64,000 nt of DNA from an uncultured Lentibacter sp. (GTDB lineage: Bacteria; Pseudomonadota; Alphaproteobacteria; Rhodobacterales; Rhodobacteraceae). The notes under the pieces are model-generated. The model saw only the letters and a program-made list of their open reading frames with translations. It was not told the origin of the DNA and searched no databases. Location: contig CANMGT010000002.1 of assembly GCA_947497495.1 (NCBI GenBank), positions 62,001 to 126,000 of the forward strand, read 5' to 3'. Below, piece by piece: positions 1 to 7,730 of the stretch (its first letter is position 1; each line of letters starts with the position of its first letter). A program made the position numbers and the translations under genes.

Positions 1-1
1 G

Positions 2-379
2 CCTGTCACCGGCGGGCAGATCGGCTCCGAGAAGGGGCGGCTTGACTTCTTGATGCCCGAGGCGCCTGACAACAAGGAGGCCGTTGAAGAGGCCCTCAAC
101 GAGTTGATCGATCGCGACTTGCCTGTGACCGAGAGCTGGATCACCGAGGATGAGCTTGATGCGAACCCGAGCCTTGTGAAGACAATGTCGGTGCAGCCGC
201 CACGCGGCAAAGGCACGATCCGGCTGGTGCGCATCGGCGAGGGGATTGATCAGGTTGACCTGCAACCCTGTGGCGGCACCCATGTTGCGCGCACCTCCGA
301 GATCGGCGCTGTCCGGATTGGCAAGGTGGAGAACAAAGGCAAGCAGAACCGCCGTGTAAACCTGCACCTCGACAACTGA
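2..379 (+). CDS. Alanyl-tRNA editing protein (AlaX-like), 5' truncated by window edge
   Basis: The frame is open from the first bases of the window, so this is the C-terminal part of a longer gene. Visible motifs are TGGQIG near the left edge and CGGTHVAR near the end. The latter supplies a Cys and a His of the zinc site typical of the second additional domain of threonyl/alanyl-tRNA synthetases. In AlaX-type proteins this domain removes mischarged Ser or Gly from tRNA-Ala in the cytoplasm. The short distance from the CGGTH motif to the stop argues for a free-standing editing protein rather than full AlaRS. The true start lies outside the window. Confidence 0.85.
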   Translation, partial: PVTGGQIGSEKGRLDFLMPEAPDNKEAVEEALNELIDRDLPVTESWITEDELDANPSLVKTMSVQPPRGKGTIRLVRIGEGIDQVDLQPCGGTHVARTSEIGAVRIGKVENKGKQNRRVNLHLDN

Positions 380-474
380 TCTGCGCCTTCATCTGCGCGC
401 GCCTTCGGGCGATATGACACATTCCACCTTTCCGATATGGGGCCTATAATTGCCGTGTTGAAGGGGGAATACAC

Positions 475-2007
475 ATGGACAAAACGCAACCTAAAACGCT
501 TAAAGCGAGCCTGCTTGGGGCCATCGTATTGAGCTTGTCATTGGGCGCCCAGACTGGACGTGCCGAGGGCTGGGCCGACATCACCATATTGGACCGCGCC
601 AACCGTGACGTTATGAACCCCTGTCATGCCTATCGCGGATATCTTGAGAACGCGGGCGATGACAATGCTTTCACAGGCTCGTTCAAGCAGTTGTGCGAGA
701 CAGTCGGCGAGCACATCATAACGCGTGAATGCGTTGACTACTTCATACAGCGCAGGCCCGGGCGCGCCTTTGCGGCAAGCGAGGCAACAGTTGCCAAGCT
801 CGCGGCCGAGTGTGACGCCACGATGCCCGGCGTTATCGCCGTGGTCGACAGCACAGCAGGTGGCCCCGACGCGGCCATGGTTGTTGAGCCGATGGACATG
901 ATGGAGTGCGGCGAAGGCATGGCCGAGTGCCGCGAGCCGGACTTTGACACCGCAACAGAGCCTGTCGCGCCGGAAGATGATCCGCATACCGACGACCATA
1001 ATGTCGACGTGCCAGAGCCGGAAGCCCCCCAAGCTAAGGCCGAAAACCCTGCGATGGAACTGGCGTTCTGGAACTCCATCAAGGACAGCGCCAACCCTGT
1101 GTTGTTTCAAGCCTATCTCGACAAATTTACAGACGGGGTGTTTGCACCGATCGCCCGAGAAATGATCAAGACCCTGTCGGCACCACAGGCTGACACCTCT
1201 GTGGCCCCCGTGGCACCAGCACAAGCGCCGAAACCTGCCCAGTCTTCTGCCCCGACTGCACCTGCGCAGCTTTCGCCCGAGCAGTTGTTTGAGCAGGGTC
1301 AGAATATCCTCCAGCAGGCGTTTAGTAAGCCCGTCGCCGTGTGGAACCGCGAAATTCGCCCTGCTGTGCCGTTGTTTGAGAAAGCTTCCAAGGCGGGGCA
1401 CGCTCCGTCGTGGTATGTGCTTGGCGAACTCTATGAAAACGGCAACGGCGTCGCTAAGTCGAATGACACAGCCCTGCGCCACTATCTGCGCGCTGGTGAT
1501 CTGGGCAATCACGAAGGCTATGCGCGCGCCTTGCTTGTGCAAGACCAGCTTGGCCGCAATGTCGCCTTCGTGCGCACGTTTCTCAAGCTCTACGGCGTCA
1601 ATGACACGTTGGCGATTGACAGGTTGGGTGATTATTCCCGCAAAGCCTCGATCTGGCTTCAGCGCGATTTGAAGACCAAGGGCTACTACCACGGGGCGCT
1701 TGATGGCGACTTCGGAAGCAACAGCCAGACCGCGCTGCGCGCCTTTGTGAACGGGTTTCCGCCGCCGCCTAAACCTGCGGCAAAACCCAAAGTTGTCGCG
1801 ACGGCCACGATCGCCGCGCAGCTTCAGCGGCAACTCAAAAGAGTAGGCTGCTACCAAGGCGCGATCGACGGCCAATGGGGGACAGGCTCAAAGCAGGCAC
1901 TGCGCAATTTCAACATGTGGGGGCCAAACACAGGCACCACAGATCCGACAGCCGCAGCGCTCAGGATTGTAAAAAATGCCAAGGCGCCCGTCTGCGGCGT
2001 GGATTGA
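475..2007 (+). CDS. Secreted peptidoglycan-binding protein with Sel1-like segment
   Basis: 510 aa. Residues 1-30 form a signal peptide (basic start, hydrophobic LLGAIVLSLSLGAQ, likely cut after GRA), so export to the periplasm is expected. The middle (about 150-265) is rich in Ala, Pro and Glu and looks unstructured. Around 300-350 the pattern WYVLGELYENGNGVAKS resembles a Sel1/TPR repeat. Two copies of a peptidoglycan-binding-type helical repeat lie at about 393-425 and 446-480 (LQRDLKTKGYYHGALDGDFG and LQRQLKRVGCYQGAIDGQWG). I see no catalytic domain, so a cell-wall-binding or scaffolding role is inferred. A GGGGG-rich spacer precedes the ATG. It stands alone between the editing protein and tRNA-Ser. 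Confidence 0.8.
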   Translation: MDKTQPKTLKASLLGAIVLSLSLGAQTGRAEGWADITILDRANRDVMNPCHAYRGYLENAGDDNAFTGSFKQLCETVGEHIITRECVDYFIQRRPGRAFAASEATVAKLAAECDATMPGVIAVVDSTAGGPDAAMVVEPMDMMECGEGMAECREPDFDTATEPVAPEDDPHTDDHNVDVPEPEAPQAKAENPAMELAFWNSIKDSANPVLFQAYLDKFTDGVFAPIAREMIKTLSAPQADTSVAPVAPAQAPKPAQSSAPTAPAQLSPEQLFEQGQNILQQAFSKPVAVWNREIRPAVPLFEKASKAGHAPSWYVLGELYENGNGVAKSNDTALRHYLRAGDLGNHEGYARALLVQDQLGRNVAFVRTFLKLYGVNDTLAIDRLGDYSRKASIWLQRDLKTKGYYHGALDGDFGSNSQTALRAFVNGFPPPPKPAAKPKVVATATIAAQLQRQLKRVGCYQGAIDGQWGTGSKQALRNFNMWGPNTGTTDPTAAALRIVKNAKAPVCGVD

Positions 2008-2034
2008 TCCAAGCGCGCGACAGAAGGCCTGATC

Positions 2035-2063
2035 GGGGGCAGGGGAATTTCCTGTCTGCCCCC
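2035..2063 (+). terminator. GC-rich hairpin after the peptidoglycan-binding protein
   Basis: GGGGGCAG (2035-2042) pairs with CTGCCCCC (2056-2063) across a 13-nt loop, 28 nt after the stop codon and ahead of tRNA-Ser. There is only a weak T-rich tail, so it may be a weak terminator or just a stabilising stem. Confidence 0.4.
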
Positions 2064-2101
2064 TTGCCTTGCCCCGCGCCCGCCGCTACACAGCGCCAGT
2101 C

Positions 2102-2191
2102 GGAGCGGTGGCCGAGTGGTCGAAGGCGCACGCCTGGAAAGTGTGTAGGCGGGAGACCGTCTCCAGGGTTCGAATCCCTGTCGCTCCGCCA
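2102..2191 (+). tRNA. tRNA-Ser (anticodon GGA), CCA encoded
   Basis: A 90-nt class II tRNA. The acceptor stem GGAGCGG pairs with TCGCTCC, followed by discriminator G and genomic CCA (2189-2191). Anticodon stem CACGC/GTGTG encloses loop CTGGAAA, placing anticodon GGA at 2136-2138; it reads UCC and UCU codons. A long variable arm (GGCGGGAGACCGTCTCC region) and the T-arm loop TTCGAAT are both present. The gene stands alone and is followed by a broken gene, as is common at tRNA integration sites. Confidence 0.97.
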
Positions 2192-2244
2192 ATTCTTGAT
2201 ATTCAGTTGATGACAATCACTTTGAGCGCCAATAGTTTAGCGTA

Positions 2245-2586
2245 ATGTCAAACGAGCCTTGGACTGATCGTGAAAATGACCTGATCGTTGCCGAATATTT
2301 TGCGATGCTCGCAAAAGATTTACGTGGGCGCGCTTTTAACAAGACCCAACACAGGCGAGATTTGCTGCCTTGGTTGCAAAATCGGTCGCATGGATCTGTT
2401 GAGTTCAAACATCAGAATATAAGAGCCGTTCTGAAGGGCCTCGGGGAAAGCTGGATTGCTCGCGAGAAGCGAAGGCCTTTGAACTTCAGCCGCCGCTTGA
2501 CGCCCATGTATCGCTTCGTGCCACTTCGTTTCAGGCGAGTTTTCTTTAGGCCCGAACGTTTTGGCCGCAGCTTTACGTTGCTCTGA
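2245..2586 (+). pseudogene. Truncated gene fragment beside tRNA-Ser (N-terminal part of a DUF3883/HNH-like protein)
   Basis: The first ~72 residues (MSNEPWTDRENDLIVAEYF onward to VLKGLGESWIA) resemble the conserved N-terminus of larger bacterial proteins that I recall as DUF3883/HNH-type. After that point the reading becomes Arg/Phe-rich and unlike any protein I know (RRPLNFSRRLTPMYRFVPL), and it stops at 113 aa. The simplest reading is a gene cut off by a deletion or recombination next to the tRNA, with unrelated DNA joined at about position 2460. An opposite-strand frame covers the same joined DNA. The family assignment is from memory of the motif and is only moderately certain. Confidence 0.45.
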
Positions 2587-2667
2587 GCGCAAAGCCATGA
2601 TAGCGATAACACGCTCAAATTTGCTGGCAAATGACGTGCAGTAGTTAGTTGATATAGGACTGATCAG

Positions 2668-4488
2668 ATGACCCTAAATCCTACAGTTCAAGCCGTCACC
2701 GACCGGATCACCAAACGCAGTGCCGCGAGCCGAGCGGCCTATCTGGCGCGTATGAAAGCCGCCGAGCGCAAAGGCCCGATGCGCGGACACTTAAGCTGCT
2801 CGGGGGCTGCCCATGCCTATGCCGGTGCAGGCGAGGACCAAGCGGCTCTGGCGACAAAAAACGCGGGCAACCTCGGCATTGTTACCACATATAACGACAT
2901 GCTCTCGGCGCATCAGCCGTTTGAGCGCTACCCCGAAATCATCCGTGCGGCGGCCCGTGAGGCGGGCGGCACGGCGCAGGTTGCGGGCGGCGTGCCGGCG
3001 ATGTGCGACGGTGTCACGCAGGGCGAGGCGGGCATGGAACTGAGCCTGTTCTCGCGCGACGTGATCGCCATGGCGGCAAGCATCGCGCTGAGCCACAACA
3101 CATTTGATGCCGCCGTTTTCCTTGGCGTGTGCGACAAGATCGTGCCGGGGCTTGTGATCGCCGCGCAGGTATTCGGCCATTTGCCAGCCGTGTTCTTGCC
3201 CGCAGGGCCGATGACAAGCGGCTTGGCCAATGACGAGAAAGCACAGGTGCGCCAGAGGTTTGCCAAGGGCGAGATCAGCCGTGAAGAGCTTATGGCTGCC
3301 GAGATGGCCGCCTACCACGGCCCGGGCACTTGCACGTTTTACGGCACTGCCAACACCAACCAGATGCTGATGGAGTTCATGGGGCTGCACCTGCCGGGCG
3401 CGAGCTTTGTGACGCCCAACACCGGCCTGCGAGACGCGCTGACGCACGCTGGTGCGCAACGGGCATTAAGCCTCAGCGCTTTGGGCGACAGCTATACGCC
3501 CGTTTGCCAGATCCTTGACGAAAAGGCCTTTGTGAACGGCATCATCGGGCTTGGCGCGACGGGCGGCTCTACAAACCTGCTCATACACCTCGTCGCCATG
3601 GCGCGGGCGGGCGGCATTGTTCTGGACTGGCAGGACTTCTCTGACCTGTCGGAAGTGACGCCGCTGATCGCGCGGGTTTACCCGAACGGGCTTGCTGACG
3701 TGAACCACTTTCACGCCGCAGGCGGGCTTGGCTACATGATCGGCGAGTTGCTCGGCGCGGGGCTTTTGCACCCAGACACGCAGACCGTCGCGGGGGTTGG
3801 CCTTGAGCACTACACCCAAGAGCCCAAACTGGCGGGCGGCACCGTCACGTGGAGCGCGGGGGCGGGCAAAAGCCTCAACGACAAGATTTTGAAGACTGTC
3901 GCGGAGCCGTTTCAAAAAACCGGCGGGTTGGCGCGTTTGCAGGGCAACCTCGGCACCGGCGTTATGAAAGTCTCGGCCGTGGCCGAAGAACACCGGATGG
4001 TGGAAGCGCCCGCGCGGGTGTTTGAAAGCCAAGAAGCCGTGAAAGAAGCCTTCAAAGCGAAACAACTCACCGCGGACGTCGTGGTTGTGCTGCGCTTTCA
4101 GGGGCCGCGCGCCAACGGCATGCCTGAGTTGCATTCGCTGACGCCGATCCTGTCGATCATGCAGGGGCGCGGCCAGAAGGTGGCGCTTGTAACGGACGGG
4201 CGCATGTCGGGCGCGTCGGGCAAGGTGCCTTCGGCCATTCACGTGACCCCTGAGGCGCTTGACGGTGGGCCGCTGGCCAAGCTGAAAGACGGCGACATGA
4301 TCCGCGTAGACGCGGTTTCTGGCACGCTGGAATTCTTGGGCGAGGGGCTTGAGGCGCGCCTGCCTGCGGCGGCCGATCTCAGCGCAAACATGGCCGGAAC
4401 GGGCCGCGAGCTTTTTGCCGTTATGCGCAATGCCGTGGGCGGCGCGGGCGAGGGTGCATCCATTTTTGGAGGTTTCGATGGGACTTAA
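2668..4488 (+). CDS. edd: Phosphogluconate dehydratase (Entner-Doudoroff)
   Basis: 606 aa, the usual length for Edd. It dehydrates 6-phosphogluconate to 2-keto-3-deoxy-6-phosphogluconate in the cytoplasm. Cysteines expected to hold the iron-sulfur cluster of the IlvD/Edd family occur in [10 protein letters not shown] (about residue 113), [10 protein letters not shown] and [14 protein letters not shown] (about 222). The C-terminal [20 protein letters not shown] is also diagnostic and separates Edd from IlvD by context. Its end overlaps the start of eda by 11 bp, so the two are transcribed and probably translated together. No regulator gene for the pathway is adjacent. Confidence 0.97.
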   Translation: MTLNPTVQAVTDRITKRSAASRAAYLARMKAAERKGPMRGHLSCSGAAHAYAGAGEDQAALATKNAGNLGIVTTYNDMLSAHQPFERYPEIIRAAAREAGGTAQVAGGVPAMCDGVTQGEAGMELSLFSRDVIAMAASIALSHNTFDAAVFLGVCDKIVPGLVIAAQVFGHLPAVFLPAGPMTSGLANDEKAQVRQRFAKGEISREELMAAEMAAYHGPGTCTFYGTANTNQMLMEFMGLHLPGASFVTPNTGLRDALTHAGAQRALSLSALGDSYTPVCQILDEKAFVNGIIGLGATGGSTNLLIHLVAMARAGGIVLDWQDFSDLSEVTPLIARVYPNGLADVNHFHAAGGLGYMIGELLGAGLLHPDTQTVAGVGLEHYTQEPKLAGGTVTWSAGAGKSLNDKILKTVAEPFQKTGGLARLQGNLGTGVMKVSAVAEEHRMVEAPARVFESQEAVKEAFKAKQLTADVVVVLRFQGPRANGMPELHSLTPILSIMQGRGQKVALVTDGRMSGASGKVPSAIHVTPEALDGGPLAKLKDGDMIRVDAVSGTLEFLGEGLEARLPAAADLSANMAGTGRELFAVMRNAVGGAGEGASIFGGFDGT

Positions 4489-5119
4489 GCCAAAAGACGC
4501 CAGCGCGCGCACACGCGAGATATGCGCGCTTGCCCCCGTTGTGCCTGTGCTTGTTATCGATAACGCAGCTTCGGCGCGCCCCTTGGCCGAGGCGCTTGTT
4601 GCGGGTGGGCTGCCAGTGCTGGAAGTCACGCTGCGCACCGAGGCGGCTCTGGATGTGATCCGCGAAATGGCGCAAGTCAAAGGCGGTGTTGTGGGCGCAG
4701 GCACGGTCTTAACGCCGCAAGACGTGCACGCCGCCAAGGAGGCGGGGGCGCAGTTTGCTGTCTCTCCCGGAGCGACGGATGTGCTTCTGGACGCTTGCGA
4801 AGCCGAGGGCCTGCCGCTGCTCGCGGGGGCTGCCACAGCGAGTGAAGCGATGAAGCTGCTTGAGCGCGGCTATGACATGCTCAAGTTTTTCCCTGCCGAA
4901 GCCTCAGGGGGCGCAGCCGCGGTGAGAGCGATCGGCGCGCCTTTGCCGCAGATCATGTTCTGCCCGACAGGCGGCATTTCGATGGCCACAGCACGCGACT
5001 ATCTGAGCCTGTCCAACGTGGCCTGCATTGGCGGCTCGTGGGTGGCTCCGAAAGACTTGGTGCAAACGGGCGCTTGGGACCAGATCGAAGCCTTGGCGAA
5101 AGCCGCTTCGAAGCTTTGA
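4478..5119 (+). CDS. eda: KHG/KDPG aldolase
   Basis: 213 aa class I aldolase that cleaves 2-keto-3-deoxy-6-phosphogluconate to pyruvate and glyceraldehyde-3-phosphate. The Schiff-base lysine is in DMLKFFPAE (Lys136) and the general acid/base Glu is in LEVTLRTE (about Glu49). Start chosen at the ATG at 4478 because it follows GGAGG at 4468-4472 and gives [15 protein letters not shown], a normal family N-terminus; a longer upstream reading would lie inside edd. The start overlaps the edd stop, consistent with a two-gene edd-eda operon. Confidence 0.96.
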   Translation: MGLKPKDASARTREICALAPVVPVLVIDNAASARPLAEALVAGGLPVLEVTLRTEAALDVIREMAQVKGGVVGAGTVLTPQDVHAAKEAGAQFAVSPGATDVLLDACEAEGLPLLAGAATASEAMKLLERGYDMLKFFPAEASGGAAAVRAIGAPLPQIMFCPTGGISMATARDYLSLSNVACIGGSWVAPKDLVQTGAWDQIEALAKAASKL

Positions 5120-5156
5120 TTTGACAGCTTTGGCGTGAGGCGCTACCGCTTGGCTA

Positions 5157-5284
5157 TTCTCAGGGCGGGGTGCAATTCCCCACCGGCGGTGATAGCCCGC
5201 GAGCGCCTTTTGCCTCTGTGCATTCGGGTCAGCAGATTTGGTGGAATTCCAAAGCCGACGGTATAGTCCGGATGGTAGAGAATG
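5157..5284 (+). ncRNA. FMN riboswitch (RFN element) upstream of ribH
   Basis: The conserved RFN blocks appear in order: TCTCAGGGCGGGGTGCAATT, CCCCACCGGCGGT, AGCCCGCGAGCG, GGTCAGCAGATTTGGT, CCAAAGCCGACGGTATAGTC and CGGATGGTAGAGAA. It lies 74 nt before the ribH start. In this class FMN binding switches off riboflavin gene expression by termination or by hiding the ribosome-binding site. I do not see a strong U-tract hairpin between the aptamer and ribH, so translational control seems more likely. Confidence 0.96.
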
Positions 5285-5357
5285 GGACGCGCAACTCGCT
5301 TGAGTGGCGTGTTTTAAACGCTCTGGGATCTTGTCAGCGATGAAAGGATCTTAAGCT

Positions 5358-5825
5358 ATGACAAAATCCCCAAAATACGCCTTTATCAAAGCGCAATGGC
5401 ACGCGAAGATTGTCAACCAGGCCTTTGTGGGCTTTGGAGAAAAGCTAAATGAGCTTGGCTTGAAGGCCGATGTTGACAGCTTTGACGTTCCCGGCGCTTT
5501 CGAGATGCCGCTTTTGGCGCAAAAGCTTGCTGCGACGGGCCGGTATGATGCGGTCGTCGCGGCGGCGCTGGTTGTCGACGGAGGCATTTACCGCCATGAC
5601 TTTGTCGCCAGTGCCGTGGTGGACGGGCTGATGCAGGTGGGGCTGGCAACGGGCGTGCCTGTGCTGTCTGTCTCCCTTACGCCGCACCACTTTCAGCCAA
5701 GTGAGGAGCATGAAGCGTTTTACTTTGAGCACTTCATTCAGAAGGGGCGCGAAGCCGCTGAGGCTGCGGCCCAGCTGAGTGCGCTTTACAGCCAAGAGCT
5801 GGCACGACAAAGCGCAGCGGCCTAG
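5358..5825 (+). CDS. ribH: 6,7-dimethyl-8-ribityllumazine synthase, RibH2 type
   Basis: 155 aa. It condenses the ribityl-pyrimidine with 3,4-dihydroxybutanone-4-phosphate, the next-to-last step of riboflavin synthesis. The sequence follows the alphaproteobacterial RibH2 (Brucella-like) pattern: KYAFIKAQWHAKIV at the N-terminus, FDVPGAFEMPL, DGGIYRHDFVASAVVDGLMQV with the catalytic-region His80, and VLSVSLTPHHF. It is a single gene here, with no ribD, ribE or ribA beside it, and it sits directly behind an FMN riboswitch. That suggests a second, flavin-regulated lumazine synthase in addition to one in a main rib operon elsewhere, but this cannot be seen from the window. Confidence 0.93.
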   Translation: MTKSPKYAFIKAQWHAKIVNQAFVGFGEKLNELGLKADVDSFDVPGAFEMPLLAQKLAATGRYDAVVAAALVVDGGIYRHDFVASAVVDGLMQVGLATGVPVLSVSLTPHHFQPSEEHEAFYFEHFIQKGREAAEAAAQLSALYSQELARQSAAA

Positions 5826-5926
5826 GCTTTTGCCCCGTGCCTGCTGATTTCGGGCGCGGGGTTAAAAATGACGCATTGCTGTTTGCGGCAGGCGGGCTAA
5901 GCTATGCGCAAACAAGGGAGAAACAG

Positions 5927-6763
5927 ATGAAACTTTTGCGTTTTGGGCCTCAAGGGGCCGAAAAACCCGGGCTGCTCGACAAAGACGGCGGCATTCGCGA
6001 CCTGTCGGGCGTGATCGGCGATCTGGGCGGGGAGATGTTTGAACTGAAAGCGCTTGACCGCCTCAAAGGGATTGACCCGAACGCCCTGCCGCTGGTGGAG
6101 GGGGAGCCGCGCATCGGGGCCTGCGTGAGCCATGTCGAAACGTTTTACGGCATCGGCCTCAACTATGCCAAACACGCCGCCGAGGCGGGCATGGACGCTC
6201 CCGCCGAGCCGATTGTTTTTAACAAATCGGCCTCGTCATTGGCAGGGCCGTTTGACGCGCTGACACTGCCCAAGGGCAGCGAGAAGAGCGATTGGGAAGT
6301 CGAACTTGGCGTCGTGATTGGCAAGCGCGCCCAGAACGTTAATGTCGAGAAGGCGCTGAAATATGTCGCGGGCTACTGTGTGATCAACGACATTTCCGAG
6401 CGCGCCTACCAGATCGAGCGTGGCGGGCAGTGGACAAAGGGCAAGTCAGCGCCCGGTTTCGGGCCTTGCGGGCCTTACCTTGTGACGGCGGACGAGGTGC
6501 CTGACCCGCAGGCTTTGCGGCTTTCGCTGAGTTTGAATGGCGAGACCCTGCAAGACAGCTCGACGGCGGATATGATCTTTTCGGTGGCCGAGATTATCTC
6601 GCATATGTCGGAGTTTATGGCGCTGGTGCCGGGCGATGTTATTTGCACCGGCACGCCTGAGGGCGTGGGCATGGGCTTTAAACCCCAGCGTTTCTTGCGC
6701 TCTGGTGATGTGATGGAGCTTGAGATCGAAGGCTTGGGCGCACAGCGCACCGAAGTGCTTTAG
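5927..6763 (+). CDS. Fumarylacetoacetate hydrolase family protein
   Basis: 278 aa. ATG at 5927 is chosen because AGGGAG precedes it by 6 nt and the following MKLLRFGPQGAEKPGLLD is the standard N-terminus of this group; the frame is open further upstream. The C-terminal catalytic fold is clear: YGIGLNYAKHA, EPIVFNKSASSLAGP, DWEVELGVVIGK (metal-binding acidic residues), and VICTGTPEGVGMG. Members split or decarboxylate 2,4-dioxo or 2-hydroxy-diene acids from sugar, ureide or aromatic breakdown, and the exact substrate cannot be told from sequence. It is close to the ureidoglycolate lyase / 2,4-diketo-3-deoxy-L-fuconate hydrolase subgroup. It is followed by a hairpin and a convergent operon. Confidence 0.88.
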   Translation: MKLLRFGPQGAEKPGLLDKDGGIRDLSGVIGDLGGEMFELKALDRLKGIDPNALPLVEGEPRIGACVSHVETFYGIGLNYAKHAAEAGMDAPAEPIVFNKSASSLAGPFDALTLPKGSEKSDWEVELGVVIGKRAQNVNVEKALKYVAGYCVINDISERAYQIERGGQWTKGKSAPGFGPCGPYLVTADEVPDPQALRLSLSLNGETLQDSSTADMIFSVAEIISHMSEFMALVPGDVICTGTPEGVGMGFKPQRFLRSGDVMELEIEGLGAQRTEVL

Positions 6764-6783
6764 GAACTGCGTTTAATAAGGAA

Positions 6784-6804
6784 CGCGGCCCTAAGGGGGC
6801 CGCG
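6784..6804. terminator. Hairpin between convergent genes
   Basis: CGCGGCCC (6784-6791) and GGGCCGCG (6797-6804) form an 8-bp stem with a 5-nt loop, 21 nt after the FAH-family stop. There is no long T-run on either side, so termination efficiency is uncertain. Confidence 0.5.
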
Positions 6805-6821
6805 TGAAGGATTTGAAGAAT

Positions 6822-6870
6822 GAGGGGCGCTGCCCCTCAAACTCCCCGGGATATTTTCAAAGAGAAGAAG
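6822..6870 (+). repeat. Dispersed intergenic repeat, copy 1
   Basis: A GC hairpin GAGGGGC-GCT-GCCCCTC (6822-6838) is followed by CTCCCCGGGATATTTTCAAA and GAGAAGAAG. Related copies lie at 47232-47325 and, inverted, at 58881-58935. The copy ends two bases before the grxD stop codon and lies between convergent genes. Confidence 0.7.
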
Positions 6871-6871
6871 C

Positions 6872-7234
6872 CTAGGCGTTGGCTTCGCGGATTTTGTCGG
6901 CCGCGTCTTTGTTGAAGGCAACACCGCTGTCTGTGAAGAGCGTGTCGATTTCGCCGGAGAGCATCATTTCGGTGACAATATCGCAGCCCCCGACGAACTC
7001 GCCTTTGACGTAGAGTTGCGGAACTGTAGGCCAGTCGGAGTAGTCTTTGATGCCTTGGCGCACGGCCTCGTCGGCGAGGACGTTCACGTCCTGGTAGTCA
7101 ACGCCCATGAAGTTGAGAACGCCAGCCACGCGCGAGGAGAAGCCGCATTGGGGCATTTCTTTGGTGCCTTTCATGAACAGCACCACGTTGTTGGCTTTGA
7201 CGGTTTCGTCGATCTGGGTTTTTACGTCACTCAT
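6872..7234 (-). CDS. grxD: Monothiol glutaredoxin, Grx4 family
   Basis: 120 aa with the CGFS active site at residues 30-33 ([10 protein letters not shown]) and the [20 protein letters not shown] glutathione-binding motif. CGFS glutaredoxins bind a bridging [2Fe-2S] cluster with glutathione and pass it to acceptor proteins or to BolA partners. The ATG at 7234 is chosen over an upstream in-frame codon because it overlaps the stop of the preceding small gene in an ATGA junction and gives the standard [10 protein letters not shown] start. It is the last gene of the run purL, bolA, small membrane protein, grxD. Physical coupling to bolA fits the known BolA-Grx4 complex. Confidence 0.95.
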   Translation of the reverse strand: MSDVKTQIDETVKANNVVLFMKGTKEMPQCGFSSRVAGVLNFMGVDYQDVNVLADEAVRQGIKDYSDWPTVPQLYVKGEFVGGCDIVTEMMLSGEIDTLFTDSGVAFNKDAADKIREANA

Positions 7235-7437
7235 TTTGATGTCCTTTTGTCGCTGTCTTCTGGCAGCTTGGGCCGCCATTCTGGCTCAAAGCCAAAGCCG
7301 AGGTTTGATTTGGCTTTTGGCATGTCGGGTTGTGTGTCAGCGAGGCGTCTTGGAGCGCGACCTCGCTTGACGTAGGCTTCCGCAATGGCCGCGAGGGCGA
7401 TGAGGGCTGCGAGCCCGCCAAGCGCCCAGGCCCACAT
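7231..7437 (-). CDS. Small membrane protein of unknown function between bolA and grxD
   Basis: 68 aa. The N-terminus [23 protein letters not shown] is one membrane helix, followed by a basic and polar tail with [14 protein letters not shown]. The ATG (7437) shares one base with the bolA TGA, and its own stop overlaps the grxD ATG by four bases, so all three are translationally coupled. I do not recognise a family. Position suggests a role tied to the BolA-Grx4 iron-sulfur pair, for example anchoring at the membrane, but that is inference from context only. Confidence 0.7.
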   Translation of the reverse strand: MWAWALGGLAALIALAAIAEAYVKRGRAPRRLADTQPDMPKAKSNLGFGFEPEWRPKLPEDSDKRTSK

Positions 7438-7673
7438 CACTCAGGCGCCTTGGTTGTGAGGGCCAGCGCGTGCAGTTCGCCGCTTGGGCCGTCCATCTTG
7501 CCCTTAAGGGCCGCATAGACAGCGCGTTGTTGCTGAACGCGGTTTTTGCCGCGAAAGCTCTCGTCGATGACCATGGCTGACATGTGCACACCGTCAGCGC
7601 CTTCAACGGCGATTTCAGCCTCGGGGAAGGTTTCGCGCAGGATTTTTTCTAACTCGTCTGCGTATATGGCCAT
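7437..7673 (-). CDS. bolA: BolA family protein
   Basis: 78 aa, the compact size of BolA2/Fra2-like proteins. The sequence has the alpha/beta BolA fold signature: LEKILRETFPEAEI, then VIDESFRGKNRVQQQRAVYAALKGKM, and the C-terminal invariant His in GELHALAL. BolA proteins form [2Fe-2S]-bridged heterodimers with CGFS glutaredoxins and take part in iron-sulfur cluster delivery or iron sensing. It lies 57 bp after purL and overlaps the next small gene by one base. Confidence 0.92.
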   Translation of the reverse strand: MAIYADELEKILRETFPEAEIAVEGADGVHMSAMVIDESFRGKNRVQQQRAVYAALKGKMDGPSGELHALALTTKAPE

Positions 7674-7730
7674 GTGTCTCTCCGGTTTGTCTTATCAAAG
7701 ATGTAAGCGCGATATTGCTTTGGCGCAAGA

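Noticed and set aside
538..1875. A 445-codon frame antisense to the peptidoglycan-binding protein
   Set aside because: It has no recognisable motif, is very rich in Arg, His and Val, and mirrors a gene with a signal peptide and two clear domains. It is a codon-bias shadow in GC-rich DNA.
2320..2598. Minus-strand 92-codon frame over the broken gene beside tRNA-Ser
   Set aside because: Part of it lies antisense to the recognisable N-terminal fragment. No family or good ribosome-binding site was seen, so it was not called a gene.
2634..2668. FNR-type site (TTGAT-N4-ATCAA) before edd
   Set aside because: GTTGATATAGGACTGATCAG has the wrong spacing and second half.
3466..4836. A 456-codon frame antisense to edd and eda
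   Set aside because: It spans the edd-eda junction, has shadow composition, and both sense genes are certain.
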